DNA of 64,000 nucleotides from Pinibacter aurantiacus. Its GTDB lineage: Bacteria; Bacteroidota; Bacteroidia; Chitinophagales; Chitinophagaceae. Location of the stretch: positions 62,001-126,000 of the forward strand of contig NZ_JAHSPG010000001.1 in NCBI RefSeq assembly GCF_019130065.1, in the 5' to 3' direction. Under the pieces are notes generated by a model. The model had not been told where the DNA came from, did no database searches, and saw nothing but the letters and a program-made list of their open reading frames with translations. This document shows, one piece after another, positions 27,023-37,000 of this stretch. Numbering within the stretch: the first letter of the stretch is position 1; every line of letters begins with the position of its first letter. The position numbers and the translations under genes were made by a program.

Positions 27023-28138
27023 ATGAAAACATTAATCAACATTGCAAGAATCATTGTAGGAGTCCTGTTCATTTTTTCGGGGCTCGTAAAGGCAAACGAT
27101 CCGCTCGGACTTAGTTACAAAATGCAGGAGTTTTTTGAAGTCTGGGGCTGGAACGGCTTAAACAATTTCACACTCACATTATCTATACTGATGATCGTTT
27201 TCGAAATAGTGGCGGGTGTCGCTATTTTGTTGGGCTGGCGAATGAAACTCTTTAGCTGGTTACTGCTATTGCTCATCATCTTTTTCACATTCCTTACCGC
27301 TTACGCCTTGTTCTCCGGAAAAATACAAACCTGCGGATGCTTTGGAGATTGTATACCGTTAACGGCGCAACAATCTTTCATGAAAGACTTGTTCCTGCTC
27401 GTGTTGATACTGCTCATATTTTTCAATTACAAAAAAATCCAACCAATATTTAGTGGAAAAGTCAGTATTGCTTTACTACTGCTTTCACTAGGAGCAAGCT
27501 TTATATTCCAGTGGTATGTGTTGACCTATCTTCCGGTGAAAGATTGTCTGCCTTACCGTGTTGGTTATAACATTCCGGAAAAAATGAAAATTCCTGCAGG
27601 CGCCATTCCTGATAGCACCGTAATTTCTTTTGTATACAATAAAGCAGGTAAAGACATCGAATTCACTGCAGATTCATTCCCTGCCGATTTCGATGACTCT
27701 TTATACCATTTCATAAAACGTTATGACAAAGTTATTCGCAAAGGAAACGCAGCTCCTGCCATCAAAGACTTCGTGTTAATCACGCCATCAGGAAATGACA
27801 GCACAGATGCGTTAATGCATAGCCAGGGAAACATGTACCTGTTCTTTATTCATGATGAAGACAATGCCGCCAACTGGAAAGCGCAATTATTTGAGGTCTA
27901 CAAATTGGCACAACACAAAAACACTCCGTTGTTCTTTGTGTCTGCACTACCGGAAGAAACCATCAAAGCATTGGTAGGCAAACCTATGCAGGACGTGCCT
28001 TTGCTTAAATGCGATGCCGTAGCAGTTAAAACTGCCTGCCGCACAAACGCCGTATTGTATTTGATGAACAACGGAACCATTGTAAACAAATACAGCTATG
28101 CGAAGCTTGAAAAGGCAGTAGAGGAAATGCCGAAATAA
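27023..28138 (+). CDS. DoxX-family membrane protein with C-terminal thioredoxin-like domain (BT_3928-like)
   Basis: A 371-residue protein. The N-terminal DoxX/MauE-like domain has four helices (GVLFIFSGLVKANDPLGL, VFEIVAGVAILLGW) with the cysteine pair CGCFGDC near 103-108. A fifth helix leads to an extracytoplasmic domain of about 200 residues with a thioredoxin-like fold but no CxxC. It is likely a redox or heme-related membrane protein; exact role unknown. It shares synteny with DUF1599. Its TAA stop starts a CTGAATAA-type repeat. Confidence 0.7.
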   Translation: MKTLINIARIIVGVLFIFSGLVKANDPLGLSYKMQEFFEVWGWNGLNNFTLTLSILMIVFEIVAGVAILLGWRMKLFSWLLLLLIIFFTFLTAYALFSGKIQTCGCFGDCIPLTAQQSFMKDLFLLVLILLIFFNYKKIQPIFSGKVSIALLLLSLGASFIFQWYVLTYLPVKDCLPYRVGYNIPEKMKIPAGAIPDSTVISFVYNKAGKDIEFTADSFPADFDDSLYHFIKRYDKVIRKGNAAPAIKDFVLITPSGNDSTDALMHSQGNMYLFFIHDEDNAANWKAQLFEVYKLAQHKNTPLFFVSALPEETIKALVGKPMQDVPLLKCDAVAVKTACRTNAVLYLMNNGTIVNKYSYAKLEKAVEEMPK

Positions 28139-28424
28139 CTGAATAACTGAATAACTGAGTAACTGAGTAACTGAATAACTGAAAACGGCTTGCATCGTCA
28201 TTGCGAGACCTGCGTAGAAAGAATACTCCAAATACAAAAACAATTTTGCAACCTCAAGAAGCGGTCGAAGCAATCTCGATTCGAGAGCCTAAGATTGCTT
28301 CGACCGTCGCTAATTTTCGACAATTGTTCAAATTTCGCGAGCATTGAGCTCCGCAGGTCTCGCAATGACGGTGCGGTTTTCGCGAAAAGGTTCAGTTACT
28401 CAGTTATTCAGTTATTCAGTTGCT
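28136..28424. repeat. triple-nested palindromic element
   Basis: Outer CTGAATAA-type arms: 28136-28183 and 28391-28424. Middle arms: CGTCATTGCGAGACCTGCG at 28196-28214 and its exact reverse complement at 28352-28370. Inner arms: GCGGTCGAAGCAATCT at 28261-28276 and its inverse at 28292-28310. The outer arms supply the stops of both convergent genes (28136-28138 and 28416-28418). Confidence 0.85.
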
Positions 28425-29735
28425 CTGCAACTCCACCGCATACAAATTCCCATCAGCACTTCCCACATAAAGCGCGTTGCCTGCAACAACTGGAGAAGAA
28501 ACAATTGAACCGAGAGTATACAATCTGTTCATGGCATCAACACTGGTTTGATAGTTGGCGAGATCTTTCCCTTCTGCAGCATAGGAAAAATCAAGATTGT
28601 TGTTTTTTAAAACCTTTTGCGCATTATTTTTTCTGGCATCAAACGCAAATACATCCAACTGTCTTCCACTCGCAATGTCGATGGCAAATAACTGGCCCGT
28701 AAAATCGCCGAAATAGGCAATTTTATTGGCAATCGCTGGTTTGTTATAAATATAGCCGTTTGCTTTGACGCGGTACAGTTCTTTCCCCGTTTGCTTATTA
28801 ACTGCAATAAAACTGTACGAATCTGAGGTAGAGAAAAAGACCGCATTATCCTTCAAATTTGCAGACGCAACCACCCATGAACTCTCCGCATCGAACTTCC
28901 ACACCAAAGTACCTGTATTTGCATTTAAAGCATAAAAGAATGCATCTCTTGTGCCGATGTAAATCAAACTATCATCGGCAACAGGTGCCCCCTGAATGCC
29001 TTCCAGCACATGATACGTTGGTTGCTCATTGGTTTTAAATTTCCATTGTATTGCACCATTTTTTGCGTTGATCGCATAAAGATTAAAATCCCAACTGCCT
29101 ATATACACAACACCCTTGTGCAACAATGGCGCGGCATGTATGGGCCCGCCGGTTGCCAGTTTCCAGGCAATAGTTCCTCTTGTGGCATCCAGCGCATATA
29201 CATTTCCGTCACTACTGCCGAAACAAACATGGCCATTCGCGCTGTCAATAGCCGGCGACGAAAGGAAAAAATCGAAGGGATCGTCCATGTACAGGCTGTC
29301 GGGCTTCATTGTCCACAAGCCCTTTGCGCCGATATGCCTTTCCCCGCCTGTTTGAAACCTCCATATCTCCCGTCCATTTTTTGCGTTTAAAGCGTAGTAA
29401 CAGCCATCATAACTTCCAAAGAAAACCCTGTTATTGTATACCGTTGCAGAAGAATTCACTTTTCCTTTCGTACTAAATTTCCATCTCAGTTTGCCGTTGT
29501 TTTCATCAATTGCGTACAGACAACTATCCTCGCTGCCAATATATACCACGCCATTTGCAATGACAGGCGTTGAAAATATTTTTCCTTTTGTTTGGAACCG
29601 CCATTTGATGGCTTTGAACACCTGAGCTGTATCACCATTTCCCGGCTTTATAAATCGTATTGTATTGGCTGCATTAGTTTGTGTGAAAAAATGTACGAGG
29701 GTTGCGAGCAGGACTAGAGGAATTGTTTTTTTCAT
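28416..29735 (-). CDS. PQQ-binding-like beta-propeller protein, exported
   Basis: A 439-residue protein from the ATG at 29733-29735 (MKKTIPLVLLATLVHFFTQTNA signal). It has seven or eight propeller blades with repeats such as VVYIGSEDSCLYAIDENNGKLRWKF and GAPVADDSLIYIGTRDAFFYALNANTG (blade core: G-S-x-D-x-x-L/F-Y-A-L/I-x-A-x-x-G-x-x-x-W). No dehydrogenase catalytic domain is present, so it is probably a structural or binding propeller (BamB-like or PQQ-like). The stop is in a CTGAATAA repeat. Confidence 0.75.
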   Translation of the reverse strand: MKKTIPLVLLATLVHFFTQTNAANTIRFIKPGNGDTAQVFKAIKWRFQTKGKIFSTPVIANGVVYIGSEDSCLYAIDENNGKLRWKFSTKGKVNSSATVYNNRVFFGSYDGCYYALNAKNGREIWRFQTGGERHIGAKGLWTMKPDSLYMDDPFDFFLSSPAIDSANGHVCFGSSDGNVYALDATRGTIAWKLATGGPIHAAPLLHKGVVYIGSWDFNLYAINAKNGAIQWKFKTNEQPTYHVLEGIQGAPVADDSLIYIGTRDAFFYALNANTGTLVWKFDAESSWVVASANLKDNAVFFSTSDSYSFIAVNKQTGKELYRVKANGYIYNKPAIANKIAYFGDFTGQLFAIDIASGRQLDVFAFDARKNNAQKVLKNNNLDFSYAAEGKDLANYQTSVDAMNRLYTLGSIVSSPVVAGNALYVGSADGNLYAVELQSN

Positions 29736-29895
29736 CAATAATAATTCTTTAAAAATTTGGCTGGAGTAGCAAAAAATAAACAATATAGGTACTTTAGTGC
29801 GACGCTGCAATAAACCGCTACTAACGTGTCGCCCCCTCCCTCCGTTCGCTAAACCAAATCGAATCAATCATTGTTAACGTATAAAACGAGTTTCT

Positions 29896-30966
29896 ATGAA
29901 CAAAAATCTTTTGTCTTTAATAGGAAAAGAAAATGAAGGATTACTGTCTCACGTCTGCAAGACCATTTCGAAAGAACAATTGCATCTCCCCTCGCCGGAT
30001 TTTGTAGATAAGATATTTTCCATCTCAAATCGCAATCCACAGGTGTTACGCAACCTCCAGGCAATGTATGGCCATGGCCGTTTGGCAAATACAGGATACG
30101 TTTCCATACTTCCTGTCGATCAGGGAATAGAACACAGCGCCGGTGCATCGTTCGCCGCCAATCCAATGTATTTTGACCCTGAGAACATTGTAAAGCTAGC
30201 TATTGAAGGTGGTTGCAATGCAGTCGCAACAACCATTGGAGCGCTTGGTATTGTTTCCAGGAAATACGCCCACAAAATTCCGTTTATTGTAAAACTCAAT
30301 CACAATGAACTATTGAGTTATCCCAATAAAGCGGAGCAGATCATGTTTGGTTCGGTGAGAGATGCGTGGAACCTGGGAGCAGTGGCTGTCGGCGCAACGG
30401 TTTACTTTGGCTCCGATGACGCCACACGCGAGATCATAGAAGTGGCAAAGGTATTTGAACAGGCGCACGAGCTCGGCATGGCCACCATTCTCTGGTGCTA
30501 TTTGCGCAACAACTCCTTTAAAAAAGACGGCGTGGATTACCATGTGTCAGCCGACCTGACCGGACAGGCGAATCATATTGGAACCACCATCCAGGCAGAT
30601 ATCATCAAACAAAAATTACCAGAAAACAATGGCGGCTATAAAGCTTTGAACACGGGTAACAGTTCTTACGGCAAACTGGACGAACGAATTTACACCCAAC
30701 TTACTTCCGATAACCCGATCGACCTTTGCCGCTACCAGGTCATCAATTGTTATAATGGACGTGCCGGACTGATCAACTCCGGCGGTGCATCTTCCGGCGA
30801 AAGCGATAAAAAGCAAGCCGTACTTACCGCTATCATCAACAAACGTGCAGGTGGCACGGGTTTGATATCTGGCAGGAAAGCTTTCCAGCGACCCTTCAAT
30901 GAAGGCGTAGAAATGTTGAACGCCATACAGGATGTGTATTTGAACAAGGATGTTACTATTGCGTGA
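29896..30966 (+). CDS. fbaB: class I fructose-bisphosphate aldolase (FbaB type)
   Basis: A 356-residue cytoplasmic aldolase. The archaeal/FbaB-type motifs are visible: [26 protein letters not shown], and ADIIKQKLP with the likely Schiff-base K238, followed by the phosphate-binding [17 protein letters not shown] and [14 protein letters not shown]. It cleaves fructose 1,6-bisphosphate in glycolysis or works in gluconeogenesis. The TGA stop is followed immediately by CTGAATAA units. Confidence 0.88.
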   Translation: MNKNLLSLIGKENEGLLSHVCKTISKEQLHLPSPDFVDKIFSISNRNPQVLRNLQAMYGHGRLANTGYVSILPVDQGIEHSAGASFAANPMYFDPENIVKLAIEGGCNAVATTIGALGIVSRKYAHKIPFIVKLNHNELLSYPNKAEQIMFGSVRDAWNLGAVAVGATVYFGSDDATREIIEVAKVFEQAHELGMATILWCYLRNNSFKKDGVDYHVSADLTGQANHIGTTIQADIIKQKLPENNGGYKALNTGNSSYGKLDERIYTQLTSDNPIDLCRYQVINCYNGRAGLINSGGASSGESDKKQAVLTAIINKRAGGTGLISGRKAFQRPFNEGVEMLNAIQDVYLNKDVTIA

Positions 30967-31095
30967 CTGAATAACTGACTAACTGAATAACTGAATTGTA
31001 CCCAAAGGGTGCTCGACGCCGAACGGTTAATGCAAAGCCTTAGTGCCTTGAGCGTTCGGCGACCGTCAGTTATTCAGTTAATCAGTTATTCAATT
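30965..31095. repeat. CTGAATAA-type inverted repeat with inner CGCCGAACG palindrome
   Basis: Outer arms 30965-30997 and 31065-31095. Inner arms GACGCCGAACG (around 31015-31025) and CGTTCGGCGAC (31053-31063). Confidence 0.75.
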
Positions 31096-31208
31096 ATTGC
31101 CCTAATGGTTTCCATTTATTCCACAATTTTTCCATATAACCGTTATTGTACTTGATTTTCATCAAAAAAAATATAATCTTGTAACTCTGTATGAAAAAGA
31201 GAGTGCCA

Positions 31209-31242
31209 TTTGTACAAAACATGCCGGACTCTCTTATATTTG
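31209..31242 (+). promoter_or_regulatory. promoter of the HU gene
   Basis: TATATTTG at 31235-31242 matches the Bacteroidota -7 consensus TAnnTTTG. TTTG at 31209-31212 is a fitting -33 box (22-nt gap). The HU start lies 26 nt downstream of the -7 box. Confidence 0.6.
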
Positions 31243-31268
31243 TCTTTTAACCATTAAAATCTCAAACG

Positions 31269-31538
31269 ATGAACAAAGCTGATTTGATCGACAAACTAGC
31301 GTCAGACGCAGGTATTAGCAAAAAAGAAGCAGGTGCAGTAATCGATTCTTTTACTGATGCCGTTACTAAAACTTTGAAAAAAGGTGACAAAGTTACCCTT
31401 GTAGGTTTTGGTACTTTCTCTGTTTCTAAACGTGCAGCGCGCACTGGTAGAAACCCACAAACTGGCGCTACAATTAAGATCAAAGCCAAGAAAGTAGCGA
31501 AATTTAAAGCTGGTAAAGAGTTGTCTGAGAAAATATAA
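31269..31538 (+). CDS. hup: HU-family DNA-binding protein
   Basis: An 89-residue nucleoid protein. MNKADLIDKLASDAGISKKEAG forms the helical base, VTLVGFGTFSVSKRAARTGRNPQTG the beta saddle and arm with the conserved NP at the DNA-intercalating tip, and KFKAGKELSEKI the last helix. It binds and bends DNA as a dimer. It has its own promoter and a strong terminator, so it is monocistronic. Confidence 0.95.
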   Translation: MNKADLIDKLASDAGISKKEAGAVIDSFTDAVTKTLKKGDKVTLVGFGTFSVSKRAARTGRNPQTGATIKIKAKKVAKFKAGKELSEKI

Positions 31539-31552
31539 ATTAAGTTGCTTGA

Positions 31553-31589
31553 AAATAAAGGAGGCCCACAAGGTCTCCTTTATTTTTTG
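31553..31589 (+). terminator. intrinsic terminator of the HU gene
   Basis: AAATAAAGGAG pairs with CTCCTTTATTT around a short loop and ends in TTTTTT. Confidence 0.9.
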
Positions 31590-31599
31590 CCCCAGACTA

Positions 31600-31785
31600 A
31601 GGAATTAGAAATTAGGAGTTAGGAATTAGAAGAATGCAACATGGTTATTAAATGTGTGCTTCGAATAATTTTACCTCAAAGCAATGCCCCAACTGCAGCC
31701 GCTCGTAGCACAGAAAGCATTTTCAATTTTCAATTCTCAATTCTCAACTCTCAATTCTCAACTCTCAATTCTCAACTCTCCTATA
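31600..31785. repeat. composite inverted repeat (AATTAGG arm / TCTCAAC-TTTTCAA arm)
   Basis: Left arm 31600-31635 (7-nt AATTAGG type). Right arm about 31715-31785 changes from TTTTCAA units to TCTCAAC/TCTCAAT units (7-nt). The right inner edge reads GCACAGAAAGCATTTTC. The last codons and the TGA stop of the lipoprotein gene (31765-31767) lie inside the right arm. Confidence 0.7.
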
Positions 31786-32226
31786 CTTCTCCTCTATCAC
31801 CCTATCCACTCCCAATGAATCAATCTTCTCAACGCCGCGCTGGATCAAGGTATCGCTGTTTATGGTGAGTGTGAAATGAAAGTCGTTGTTCTCCCAACCC
31901 CTCGCATTGCAGTACTCAAGGTGTTCTGAATAGTTTTCTCCATCAAGTGTATAAGAGCCACTGCCCGCGCCGAATACAGCAGTTGAATCTTTTCCACCGG
32001 AAAGATCGTGTTTGAAAAACGCGAAATGACTTTGGTTGAACATCTTAATCACCTGCTGATTTTTTACAGGAAATGTAACGACGGTGTCTTGCTTAGTAAT
32101 GGACAAAGCGGACACTAGTTGCCATGTGCCGTCAAGCGCTTTGTGTTCATTGATCTTGGTAGCGGGTGGCTTGCAGTAAAACAATAGTGCGCTGCAAAGA
32201 AGTGCTACAGCCAAAGAATATTTCAT
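31765..32226 (-). CDS. lipocalin-like lipoprotein
   Basis: A 153-residue protein from the ATG at 32224-32226, with lipobox C18 (ALLFYC). The mature part begins LDGTWQLVSALSI and has a beta-rich lipocalin/DUF4488-like pattern ending LIQRGVEKIDSLGVDRVIEEKYRRVEN. The last residues (about VEN) are encoded by a TGAGAGT-type repeat arm that also gives the stop. Function unknown. Confidence 0.6.
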   Translation of the reverse strand: MKYSLAVALLCSALLFYCKPPATKINEHKALDGTWQLVSALSITKQDTVVTFPVKNQQVIKMFNQSHFAFFKHDLSGGKDSTAVFGAGSGSYTLDGENYSEHLEYCNARGWENNDFHFTLTINSDTLIQRGVEKIDSLGVDRVIEEKYRRVEN

Positions 32227-32302
32227 GATTGTAATAAAGTGTTTCATCTATAGTGACGTGGGTTTTCATTTTGTAATGATTTTTGTGTTAGACCCGAATC
32301 TT

Positions 32303-32397
32303 TACCACTAAGGCACTAAGGGCACTAAGCATCACTAAGGCTTGTTGAGAACTTAGGCTCTCCTTAGTGAATCTTGTGTCCTTAGTACCTTAGTGGT
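32303..32397. repeat. CACTAAGG-type inverted repeat
   Basis: Left arm 32303-32341 and right arm 32361-32397 are inverted arrays of CACTAAGG/GGCACTAAG units. The same family recurs at 51032-51127. It lies between the lipoprotein start and the stop of the rubredoxin-domain gene. Confidence 0.75.
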
Positions 32398-32407
32398 GAA
32401 AAAAAGT

Positions 32408-33892
32408 TCAACGTTCAGCGTGCCTCAACGGTAACGAGAGCTCAACAAATCCACTCAAAGGCTCTTCGCATAGTGAACAGCAATAAGTATCGGGAAGATC
32501 GGCAAATGAAGTACCGGCAACTATTCCCTGCGTTTCATCGCCTGTTGCAGGATCATATATCGTCATGCATTTACTGCATTGATGCACTTTGTGTTCAACC
32601 GCTACTGCAGGTTGTGAAAGTGGTGCAGACTGATGACTTTGTAAAACATTCACAGCACTGGTTTTCTCATAATATAGTTTGCTCAATGAAACAAGATAAA
32701 CACCAAGATGATCTTTCTCTACATTCTCGCGGAACAGCACCAACTCACCGGAATTAGGATTAAAATCCTTCGTGTATAAAATATCATAACGCTCAAGCGA
32801 CTTCAAACGACTCGCATTTTTGATGTCACATTTTCTGATCACTACTGATCCAAACAAACCCGTTCTTGCTTTGATTTTAATGCTAAAACACAAGCCATAA
32901 GTCCTCACATCCTCCTTATCGAAATAGCGTATGATATGACGCTTCAATATCAATGCATCTTCACTGTTGTCCTCAACAATCCAGTTCAATTCGTTGGCAG
33001 CGTGGCGCACGTTGATCCGGTATTTTCCCAACACATAATCCCACAAACCACGATGTGCCGCATCAATGTTTTTAATGATAACAGACTTCCATGGCGTCGC
33101 ATAAAACTGCCCAACTTTTGTTTCCATACAAATCGTGCAAAGGTCTTTCAAAAAAGGAACAGAAAACTCTTCATCCCTTTTGTAAATGCCCAGCCAGTAA
33201 TAGTTTCCCTGCCTGTTGAATCCCTCATAATAGGGCAAATGAAAGGAAGGCAATTGCAAGTCTTTCTGCACGTTTCGCCCGATGTAACTTATGTGCTTCT
33301 TAACCAAATTAAAAAGCTTTCGACCATCACCTGTTTCGGAAATCATGGAAAATGCGTCATCCAAAAGTATCTTCTCTACAGCCTTCGTGACCGCCCCGAT
33401 ATCATTTGTGTAAATTTCCTCCGGCCAGCAAAACAAAGTGTTTGTCCGGGGAAAACGAATGTACAGGAACCAGTAATGACGCTGGGTTGTAGCGATCCAG
33501 TTAATATTGCTTGTAAAGAATGGAATGAAGGTTTGATTGTAATCGCAAATGCTCACTTTTAATTTATGCGATGCATCAAGCATATTAAACACATCTTTGT
33601 AAATGCCTTCGGAAAGCCATGTGTCATTTATAAAAATATCTGCTGCTGGGTAAGAGCTCGTGATATTTGGTGTCGCATCTTTCAATAGCGAATAAGCGAT
33701 CTTATTCTTTTTGCAGGCATCAGTAAACGTTTTATAATGCTTTACAGGAACATCAATTATCAATTGCTGGCGCTGACCGAACTTCACGTCCTTCACTTGC
33801 GACAACTCAGCCACAGTAAGCACTTCAAACAAGTGCCCCGGAGAAATAATACCTCCGGTAAAATTGATAATGATCGTTTCTGTTTTCTTCAT
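32408..33892 (-). CDS. nitrite/sulfite-reductase-like scaffold fused to rubredoxin
   Basis: A 494-residue protein from the ATG at 33890-33892; the upstream extension is translated repeat and is rejected. Residues ~1-65 (FTGGIISPGHLFEVLTVAELS, FGQRQQLIIDVP) look like the ferredoxin-like half-domain of nitrite/sulfite reductases, with a second such segment near 235-300 (CMETKVGQFYATPWKSVIIKN). The Cys-x5-Cys / Cys-x3-Cys siroheme-cluster ligands are absent. The C-terminus is a rubredoxin: C439-x2-C442-x29-C472-x2-C475, exactly the rubredoxin spacing, with GIVAGTSFADLPD. Placed last in the nitrate block, it is probably an electron carrier or docking protein for nitrate or nitrite reduction rather than an enzyme. 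Confidence 0.7.
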   Translation of the reverse strand: MKKTETIIINFTGGIISPGHLFEVLTVAELSQVKDVKFGQRQQLIIDVPVKHYKTFTDACKKNKIAYSLLKDATPNITSSYPAADIFINDTWLSEGIYKDVFNMLDASHKLKVSICDYNQTFIPFFTSNINWIATTQRHYWFLYIRFPRTNTLFCWPEEIYTNDIGAVTKAVEKILLDDAFSMISETGDGRKLFNLVKKHISYIGRNVQKDLQLPSFHLPYYEGFNRQGNYYWLGIYKRDEEFSVPFLKDLCTICMETKVGQFYATPWKSVIIKNIDAAHRGLWDYVLGKYRINVRHAANELNWIVEDNSEDALILKRHIIRYFDKEDVRTYGLCFSIKIKARTGLFGSVVIRKCDIKNASRLKSLERYDILYTKDFNPNSGELVLFRENVEKDHLGVYLVSLSKLYYEKTSAVNVLQSHQSAPLSQPAVAVEHKVHQCSKCMTIYDPATGDETQGIVAGTSFADLPDTYCCSLCEEPLSGFVELSLPLRHAER

Positions 33893-33913
33893 AATGATGA
33901 TTTTTGGAGAGAA

Positions 33914-34050
33914 AGAACGCAGATTTTCATGATTGTCATGATTGATCAAGATTTTTTGATTTGAGATTTGAGATTTTGACGTTCATCATATTGTCAATTC
34001 CCAATTATCAGATCATCATTAATCGTGACAATCATGAAAATCTGCGTTCC
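33914..34050. repeat. CGCAGATTTTCATGATT-type inverted repeat
   Basis: Left arm 33914-33958 and right arm 34018-34050 pair over about 27 bp (AACGCAGATTTTCATGATT...). Copies of this family are also at 50951, 54235, 58437 and 61389. It separates the nitrate reductase and rubredoxin genes. Confidence 0.85.
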
Positions 34051-34055
34051 TCTTC

Positions 34056-37000
34056 TCATTTTTGGCCAACGGCCTCCAACACGCCATTCGCTTCCCTTTC
34101 TAAAATCGCCTGCACCTCTGGTCTGCAGCTACCGCAGCCCTGCCCTGCACCCGTTGCCTGGCAAAGACTTCCGAGATCTTTGAACCCTTCTTTTATTTTA
34201 TTGCAAATATTTCCTTCGCCCACGCTTCCGCAAGAGCAAACCAGTTTTCCCAACACCGGTTCAGCCTTTTTACCTGAACGCAACAACTGCAAACGCTTTT
34301 CAGATAATTCAATTTTGTTAGCGATCAAATCCTTAAACTCCAGGAACTCCGATCTATCGCCAATCAAAATTGCACCGATCAACCTGTCGTTATGAATCAC
34401 ACATTTCTTGTAATAACGCTTTGCCTTATCTATGAACACCACCTCTTCATATGCCGGATCTTTTGGAGTTTCCACGGTGCCAAGTGAACAAATATCAGCA
34501 CCATGCAACTTCAAAATATTCATGAAAAGCGAACCTTTGTAATAGTTGGAAATGTCACCGCTTAAATGCTTCGCAACTATTTCAGCTTGCTGTTCTGCAG
34601 CTGCAGTAATTCCATACAAAACGCCTTTAAACTCTGCAATCTCGCCGATCGCATACACTGAAGGATCATTCGTTTGCAAGTATTCATTCACCACAACGCC
34701 CCGCACACAAGTCAGCTCAGATGCTTTTGCAAGTTCAATATTCGGTGTAGTTCCAATGCTCATCACAACCGCCTGGCACTCTATTGTACGACCACTTTTC
34801 AATTTTACACCTTCCAGTTTTTTATTGCCAAGAAATCTTTCTATTTCATCGTTGAATAAAATATCAATCTTGCGATCAGCAAGCTCTTCCTGCAGCAGGC
34901 GGCTTCCGAGTTCATCCAACTGTCTGTCCATAAGCTTCGATGAACGTTGCATTAAGATCACTTCAAAGTTCATCTCAGTAAGCGATGCAGCCATTTCAAT
35001 ACCCAGCAGACCGCCACCTACAACAATCACTTTACCATTAGCAGGATCAATATGTTTCTTAAAATTGTCCGCGTCTACTCTGCTGCGCATGGTGAAAATT
35101 CCTTTCAACGGAGGGGTATCGCGCAGTAGCGCAGCGCGACTTCCGGTTGCCATTAAAAGGACATCATAAGAATGAAGTTTACCATTGCTATCTGTCACCA
35201 CTTTATTAGCGCGATCAATATGAGTAATGCTTATTCCCTGGAAATAATCGATATCATGTTCGATCACCTCTTCCGTTGTCATCTTCACCAGCTGGTTCCA
35301 CTTTTGCGTTCCACTTACATAGTCCGGCAACATTACACGGTTGTAAAATGGCAAGTCTTCCTTACTGAAAACCTTTATTTCATCGGTGTTATTCACTGCA
35401 CGATAGCTTCTCACAAAGCCATGCGCACCGGCACCAGCGCCAATTACGATGATCTTTTGTTTTGGCTTTTTATATTTCTTAACCTCCACTGCCGTGAACT
35501 TAAAATCGGGCTGCAGCGATGTAGGATCAAGCAAAGTATGCGTGAGATTATTGGCTCGATTCAAATCGTTGTTGAGAATTTTGCCCCAATGCATTGGCAG
35601 GAAAACAACACCACGCTTAATGCTGGTTGTCAGTTTCGCTTTTACTCTTACGTTACCATTGCGATTGGTTATTTCAACAATATCATCTTCTGAAATGTCT
35701 CTTGTAAATGCATCGTCAGGATGGATTTCTAAAAATGCATTTGCAATGTGTTGTTTCAGTTTATTCACTTTTCCCGTCTTGCTCATCGTGTGCCATTGAT
35801 CGCGAATTCGGCCGGTAGTAAGGATCAGCGGCAATTGAGGGCTCACAGGTTCAGAAGCATTCTCATCATTCACGGCATGAATGATCGCTTTTTTTGAAGG
35901 TGTGTGAAATCGATGATCGGTAAACAAACGCTTTGTCCCCAGCTCAGTATCGCCGTTGTATGGCCATTGTACCGTCCTGTTGCGTTTGATGATGTCATAC
36001 GACAAAGCACTGATATCAATGTTCGTGCCTTTTGTTATCTGGCAATGTTCGTTGTAAATTTCTTCGAAAGAATTATAATCAAAACCGTGATAACCCATTT
36101 TTTGTGCAAAACGACAAATGATCTCCGCATCCGGCAACGCTTCACCCGGCGGCGTTACAAGCTTTGACAAATAACTGATGCGGCGTTCTGCATTCGTCAT
36201 CGTACCTTCTTTCTCCGTCCACGCAGCGGCAGGCAAAATCACATCCGCATATTGTATCGTTTCTGGCTTGGAAGAAATTTCCTGCACCACTACAAACTTT
36301 GCTTTCTTTAATGCAGCTTCGGCTTTGCGCACATCAGGCAGGCTCAGCAAGGGATTGGTACACATGATCCAAATTGCTTTCAACTTTCCCGACTCTAAAG
36401 CTTCAAACATTTCCGTTGCAGTCAATCCACGTTTGTCTGATATTTTTTTTCCACCCCAAAATTCTTCCACTTCTTTTCTGTGCAAAGGATTGGCAAGGTC
36501 ACGGTGTGCAGGTAAAATATTAGCCAATCCACCTACTTCGCGGCCGCCCATCGCGTTTGGCTGGCCAGTCAATGAAAGCGGCCCGCTGCCTGGTTTTCCT
36601 ATTTTTCCCGTAATTAAATTAAGGTTGATGAGGCTCAAATTTTTATCAACGCCAATCACACTTTGATTCAAGCCCATCGTCCACATCGTAATGAAACTTT
36701 TTGATGCACCGATATATGCCGCCGCTTTTCGAATATCCTCTGCAGGAACGCCACAGATAATGGCTGCCTCTTCCACACTGCGTTCCATTACTTTCGCCGC
36801 ATACTTTTCAAAACCTTCTGTGTGATTGTGCACGAAGGAAGCATCGATATCTCCTTGCTCGATCAACACTCTTCCAATGGCATGATGCAACACAATGTCC
36901 GTACCCGGATTCAATTGCAAATGCAAATTCGCCAGTGAACAGGTTTGCGTTACACGAGGATCGCTTACAATGATCACCAGGTTTGGATTTGCTGCCTTTG

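Noticed and set aside
33893-33949. N-terminal extension of the rubredoxin-fusion protein
   Set aside because: The extra residues are a translation of the CGCAGATTTTCATGATT repeat.
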